From Salvator merianae (lineage: Eukaryota > Chordata > Lepidosauria > Squamata > Teiidae): 64,000 bases of DNA. The stretch covers positions 48,060,627 to 48,124,626 of the forward strand of contig QVOM02000025.1 in assembly GCA_003586115.2 (NCBI GenBank). Direction: 5' to 3'. Position numbers and translations under genes: made by a program. The first letter of the stretch is position 1, and each line of letters opens with the position of its first letter. This document shows, one piece after another, positions 59,122 to 64,000 of the stretch. The notes beneath the pieces were generated by a model. It did no database searches. It had not been told where the DNA came from and saw only the letters and a program-made list of their open reading frames with translations.

Positions 59122-59535
59122 TTGTGATCAGACATACTTAATGAGGCACCTTCTGGATAAATTTGAGTTTGAATGTCAGATATTTTCTCACTGCATTTGC
59201 TTTACCCCAACTCAAAATCTGAGAACATGTGCCTCATTTGGGTTTCATAACACCAAAGGTATCTCTTTATTTTAGTTGGATTGGACAGGAAACTGCATAA
59301 GCATAGAGGTGGGAAATGTAGCCAATCACAATATGGTAACAGTTGCTATGGGTGATCAAGCAATCACAGTCACAAAAAGCTGGACAGAAAAGTGATCGAT
59401 CAGCAAGTAGCACCCATTATGAGGAAAGCATTTTCAGCCTTGGAGACAACTGAAAACTGCAGTAAGAACTAATGAGTTAGGCTTTGGGGCAGTTATTCAT
59501 TTAACTGTTTGAATGACTTTTTTGTGTTTGTGTCT
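59122..59535 (+). repeat. Dispersed repeat 'family Y', copy 2
   Basis: Counterpart of 13665-14080: CAGACATACTTAATGAGG, TTTCATAACACCAAAGG, TTTTAGTTGGATTGGAC, CATAAGCATAGAGG, GTAGCCAATCACAATATGG and TTTAACTGTTTG appear in the same order and spacing. Non-coding, ends undefined. Confidence 0.55.
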
Positions 59536-59551
59536 ATGGAATGGACATTTT

Positions 59552-59557
<6 letters not shown>

Positions 59558-59602
<45 letters not shown>

Positions 59603-59646
59603 GTACACACACATCTATATCTATTTATCTATCTGTCTATCTATAT
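59558..59646. repeat. (CA)n microsatellite followed by a (TCTA)n-like tract
   Basis: About 21 CA units to 59599, then imperfect CTAT/TCTA units at about 59613-59646. Confidence 0.94.
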
Positions 59647-59654
59647 GAAAGATA

Positions 59655-59757
59655 AGATCTGCCTGAACACAGGAGCCTGCTGTAATCTGCACTTGCATGC
59701 AGATAGCAGGTTCCTATTTTGGGATATTATCTAGAATAAAGCCCAGTGCAGAACAGC
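59655..59757. mobile_element. Half copy of the palindromic Harbinger-like MITE
   Basis: CTGCACTTGCATGCAGATAG, TTTTGGGATATTATCTAGAA and AAGCCCAGTGCAGAACAG correspond to the right arm of the MITE at 51042. The left arm is missing. Confidence 0.55.
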
Positions 59758-60829
59758 TCTCTGAATCACTGTTATTTTAGCAATAGGCAACTATAAATTT
59801 ATTAAATAAATGTTGGAGCATAATGACTGATTTCAAGAGAAAAAAAAAATAATGGGGGAAAACATTAGCATAATATGTGCAATATCTAAGCTAAGCAAAA
59901 GGAAAAACTATTGTAAAAAAGAATAACTACTTTTAAGTGGCAAAATAAAACCAAAAATGATTCTTAAAAGCAAGAGGAATGGTCCTCTAAGCTGGCTTGG
60001 CAGCAATGCAACAAATGAAAGTAAAGGCGAAAGAAGATAAAAAATCTAGGACACAGAGAAAGCTTAAACTGAGCAGGCATGATCCAAGCAGTGAAGAGCT
60101 AAGCTTCTAACAACTTATTTCTGTACTTTGCTTTGGGAAGAAAAATAGAGAGAAAGATTTTGGAAAAGACTTCTGGCTTGATAATGATTTTAGCAGATCC
60201 TCTAAATTCAAAGGAAAGTGGCACTTCAGTGGAGAAGTTCCTCTTCTGAACTTCTGTGCACAAATAGACCAGAGGATTTGCCCAGGACTCCTGAACTGGG
60301 TACTTGACTCCTGAATACTTGCTTGGGGAATCGTACTCCTTTTTGTAGCCTCTTCAAACTATTCTTGACTATGGAGTGGGGATTTTGGGGTGAGGAATAG
60401 CATAGGATTTGGCAAAGAGAGCCACTTAGCCTGAATCAGTTTGGTTTCCTGCCTCTGGACATTTTGATCTCATCAATACTATCTTGAAGGCCAAGATATC
60501 TGGAGTAAGCACTTGATTAAATCTGCTCCATGATCTTGCCAGTTATGTAAATCAAGATAGCTTGCACTAACTCTGCCCAAGGGCATACTGAACAGAATCT
60601 AATGGAAGCTGCTAAGGAATGAGATCAATTAACAGGATCAGTTTAATTATTTCACACACACACACACACAATCTTCAGTCCTTCTTTTAATGCCAGTCTT
60701 AGGCTAACTGTTCTTGACTCTAGCAGCTTCCTTGTTTGCACATAATCTGCCCTTCAACCAATAGAGCAACTGGGCAATTCAGAGTGAGAGAGATGCACAG
60801 CAAATAACAATATCAAGATCTTTTGTTAC
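59758..60829. other. Unannotated region
   Basis: No recognised gene or element. A short CA run lies at about 60654-60671. Confidence 0.4.
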
Positions 60830-61695
60830 ACACATTGTATCTGTTTTTCTTTGTTCAGATACTTCCGCAGTATGTGCATTACCAGACACCTGAAGTCTGT
60901 AGCATTATTGTCCATAATCCTGAGGCCTCAGAGTGTTGTACCATCAAAAGGCAGGGCTCTGCCAAGGTACAGACACCTCTGGACCATAGAATGGGACCTT
61001 GGTATCATCAATACAATCAGCACATAGGTTGCAAGTACAGGGAACTTGTTCAGAGAGCCTAAATTTCTGTGCTAGACCAAGATCCATGTTTTATCACCAG
61101 AATACACAGGGCTGATTTTTAAAAGTTACAGGAAAAAAATGCAAAATCTTCTGTCTTTGCCTAGAGCATATGGCTTGGAAAAGCATCTGCATAAGCAGGA
61201 CTGAACTAAAGCAAGCCCATCTTCAGAAGGTAATTCACTAGATGGTTTGATGGCAGCTGATATGATCATGGGCAGAATTTAAAGAAAATTTGAAGAGCTG
61301 TTTGACATTCTAAGCCAACCTATTAACAAAAGATTAAATATACATCTGGAAGATTCTCATTAAGAATTCAAGGCAGCAGCATTGAAATCTGATTGAAAAC
61401 AGGTTCCAACCAGAGATTGGCTTTTGTCTGAGTTAAAGGTCACCCATTTAAGCCTATCAACACTGTCCAGAGATGTCTTCCTCTGACCTGGCACATTCAC
61501 TCAGGTGAAAGGATATCTCAAATATGGACAATAGTGAAATGAGCACAATTTCACTTGTCCCCTCCTCTTTGCATTCTGCCCTGGAGTTTGCCCATTGCCT
61601 TCCATTTATGCATCCTATAACACACACACCCCAACAGAACCTAGGGTTAGGGACAGCTCCCAGGATCCAGATGTGCATAAAAATGCACACCAGGA
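60830..61695 (-). repeat. Dispersed repeat 'family X', copy C
   Basis: In reverse complement it matches copy A (CCTGAGGCCTCAGAGTG and AAAAGGCAGGGCTCTG on the plus strand at about 60917-60965 against 3326-3370) and copy B. The plus strand keeps a 79-codon open frame, 60823-61062, ending IGCKYRELVQRA, and decayed ISVLDQDP codons follow. The same YRE...ISVL.Q wording in A (minus strand) suggests a formerly coding strand. Function and class unknown. Confidence 0.6.
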
Positions 61696-62921
61696 GCAGC
61701 CAGACATGCTATGTAATCATTTACCACCTTCATGATATTCTGCTGTTACTTTGAAGCTGCTGCCACCATGCTACAACCAGAAGACACTTGGACCTACTCT
61801 GTTTCACTTTGCTTTGCTTTGCTTTGCTTTGCTTTGCTTTGCTTTGCTTTGCTTTGCTCTGCTTTGCTTTGTTTGCCTTCTGTCTTGCTGATTCAGCCCA
61901 AAGCAGCTCTGCTCACTTAGATTCTGATCTGTGCCTTGGCTAAGACACAGGACCAATTAATGTATTGCTGTTCTGATTCAAACTGATCTTTGCATAGAGG
62001 TATTTTTCTTGTCATCTAATTATTGTTTTATGGAGGTTCCATACCAATTTACCGTTTTTAAAGCCATAACGTAAAAGCATCATTTTTGAGCTAGTTGCTT
62101 GGGTGAGCTATCTTCCCCACTAAAACCAGTATACCCAGTGCACTGTTTGCAACAAGTCTCAGAAGCCATAGTTACATGTATGTTACCTGGGTGAAGAATA
62201 AATGGCAGCATGAACATAAACTGACAATCGCATAACTATGCTGCTCAGCTTCTTTATCTATGTTTACTGTGTCCCATCTCCTGTTTTCAGGATGATAAAT
62301 TCATTCATTCATTTGCATTTCTATCACACTTTATACCTTAAGATCCCAAGTTGGGTTACAATATGAAAGCAGTACCAAATATATAGAGAAAGTTCTGGTC
62401 ATTATAACAAACAAAGAAAGGTAGATACTTTTTTTGTGAAAGGCTAAGGTAAAAAAGGTGCATCTTTATCATTTGTTTGAATGCTTACAGTCAAGAAGAA
62501 GATGGAAAGGAATTGCCACCCCATCAACAGTTCCTTTATGATCTGTTTAGTGTGAAAACAAATTCTACAATATATGGAGCTGTTATAGCTCTCTCTCTTG
62601 TAAACATAATTTAGTGAGGGGAACCCTGACTCAGTTTCTTGTCTGATAATTGGCATTCCAAGGAGAAACTGAAAATACTCCATTCTGTTACCCCACGCTT
62701 GGCTACCTACAGGCCAGATGGCAATGAAAAGTAAGTTGTGATGATGGAGTTCAAGTATCTGCTGCCTGAGATAATACTATAGTTAATTTCTAAACTACGC
62801 TCTGCTATACTCCCTGTTTCTGTGAGACAGTACATTTTTTTCCAACTTTAATTACTGGAAAAAGAAATAGACGTTGCCATTTTAGGCCTACTTAAGTGCT
62901 TTCCTTCATCTGCTGTCTAAC
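61696..62921. other. Unannotated region with a pentanucleotide repeat and an L2 tail
   Basis: Holds the (CTTTG)n array 61807-61871. At about 62297-62380, TTCATTCATTCATTTGCATT followed by ATCACACTTTATACC is, in reverse, the kind of 3' tail seen at the L2 copies, so a minus-strand L2-type 3' fragment is likely there. Confidence 0.45.
61807..61871. repeat. (CTTTG)n pentanucleotide array
   Basis: About thirteen CTTTG units with one variant near 61858. Confidence 0.96.
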
Positions 62922-63415
62922 AGTGATGTGCATCAACACAAATCATTGAGCTTGGTTTGACCTAGAACCTCATCAAAGAAGCTTGACTGATTCTAATGAA
63001 AACCTTTAACAGTTTGCAAATTGTTTGGCTGCTTGCTTTTTTTTAAAAAAGTGTATAATTGTGCAATGCACTAATCTTGCCTAAGAAGGTGCTGAATTGT
63101 GCACTTGCACAGATCTTGCCTCTTTTTTTTTTTAAAGAAAGTTGTAGATGGCATGCAGCAAGAAAAAAGATGGAAGTTATATCACAATCCCTCTTTAATG
63201 TCCTCTAACTCTGCTATTTGTTCAGATGAGGGTCAATTTTGAATAGTTCAAATCAAACTGTTCAGTTCAACCCAGTTTGATTGAATATGACTAGTTCACC
63301 TTGAATTAAACCAACCCTATTCAAACAAGGAGGTGGTTTGGTTTGGTTTGATTTGAACTGAGTCAAACTATTTGTTTCAAACTGATTGAACATGAACCAT
63401 ATTTGCACATATCTA
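62922..63415. mobile_element. Decayed hAT-type element
   Basis: Left part AGTGATGTGCATCAA and right end ATTTGCACATATCTA look like mutated hAT termini. The interior is full of TTTGAAC/GTTCAAA words as in the element at 35110. No 8-bp duplication can be recognised, so the ends are approximate. Confidence 0.5.
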
Positions 63416-64000
63416 TTGCCTAGCAATGACTGTTTCATCAGTTGCTGCGTGGAGAGCCAACACTGGGCTGGAGAAATGGACTCATTGTGTTTCCCTAGGC
63501 TGTTTTAACTGTTTCCTTGTGCCAAGAGTGTTCCCTAGTCCATTCTTCCATCCATGGTCACAATGTTCTGACCTGGCCAATGGCAGTCCTTTACATAGTC
63601 CCTTTTTCACCTGTTTCAAGGATGAATTTGGAAGAAATGAACCTACACCACCAGTGTTCAGATAGTGTGTCCAGCTGTCCAGGCAATCTGCTCCTTCAAT
63701 CAGCTTGGACAGTAGGATTCAAGTGGTTACTCACAACAGAAGTCATTATATACATAAGTGAGATGATGTGCCTTATCCCTACTCATGGCAATGGCCACGA
63801 TCCATTTATAAAGCAGTACATACATAAATAGTGAGAAAGGTGTGTGTGTGTGTGTGCGTGCGTGCGTGTGTGCATGTATAAATTCCCTTATCTGAAGGAT
63901 TTCTGTGCTGATACTGGCTCTTCTAAGAACAACTGCCAACACAATCCCAATCTAACAGTGGAAGTTTATAACACATCAGAGACCAAATAATATTATTGAA
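63416..64000. other. Unannotated region with a GT-rich microsatellite
   Basis: (GT)n with GCGT variants at 63841-63872. The 79- and 104-codon open frames at 63426-63831 overlap in two phases, lack motifs and are probably chance frames. Confidence 0.45.

Noticed and set aside
1..64000. An undescribed defence, biosynthetic or multi-gene system.
   Set aside because: No adjacent set of intact coding regions exists on either strand; the recognisable proteins are all LINE remnants.

Overview
This is a gene-poor stretch of vertebrate nuclear DNA, most probably from a squamate reptile (lizard or snake). The reasons are the combination of a CR1 LINE with the (ATTCTATG)-type 3' end, several L2-type LINEs, an L1-type LINE, a BovB-like RTE LINE, many short non-autonomous hAT and Harbinger-like DNA transposons with clean target-site duplications (TSDs), and long microsatellites on an AT-rich background. 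No bacterial-type features (operons, CRISPR, tRNA or rRNA genes) are present. I cannot support any intact protein-coding gene; nearly every longer open frame is a transposon remnant or a chance frame. One 109-codon open frame at 38577-38903 (minus) is the only candidate for a host exon or pseudogene, and I cannot name it.

Layout. 1-1734: 3' part of a CR1 LINE split by an 849-bp hAT MITE. 2040-2840: weak L1-like remnant. 2850-3412: first copy of an unclassified repeat ('family X'). 3415-5600: a BovB-like RTE LINE on the minus strand, split by a second copy of the same hAT MITE. 5600-18790: mostly unannotated AT-rich DNA with microsatellites, a repeat pair member ('family Y', 13665-14080) and a CCAAT/TATA-like promoter cluster. 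18790-20134: L1 LINE split by another small hAT, followed by a Harbinger-like MITE. 20644-21478: GC-richer inverted-repeat element. 22790-25203: L2 LINE lacking the centre of its reverse transcriptase. 28271-28877, 39842-40420 and 53869-54476: three copies of a CpG-rich, about 0.6-kb DNA transposon ('family H'). 31090-34580: long decayed L2 (minus) with an inserted T-rich block. 35110-36582: hAT element with a 1.09-kb element nested inside. 41051-41497: probable solo LTR. 42897-43531: Harbinger-like element with a nearly palindromic 142-bp MITE nested in it. 46300-47540: third L2 (minus). 51042-52204: cluster of three Harbinger-like MITEs. 54958-61690: two further family X copies, family Y copy 2 and several microsatellites.

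How the parts relate. The window is an archive of nested insertions. The older LINE layers (CR1, BovB, L1, L2) act as landing sites for younger, CpG-rich, hairpin-forming MITEs whose TSDs are still perfect. Several Harbinger-like families of different length share the same outer termini (GGGCCT.TT..CACT type) and appear to make 3-bp duplications, so they may have been moved by one transposase that is not encoded here. All family assignments were made by reading conceptual translations and termini by eye; no database search was possible.
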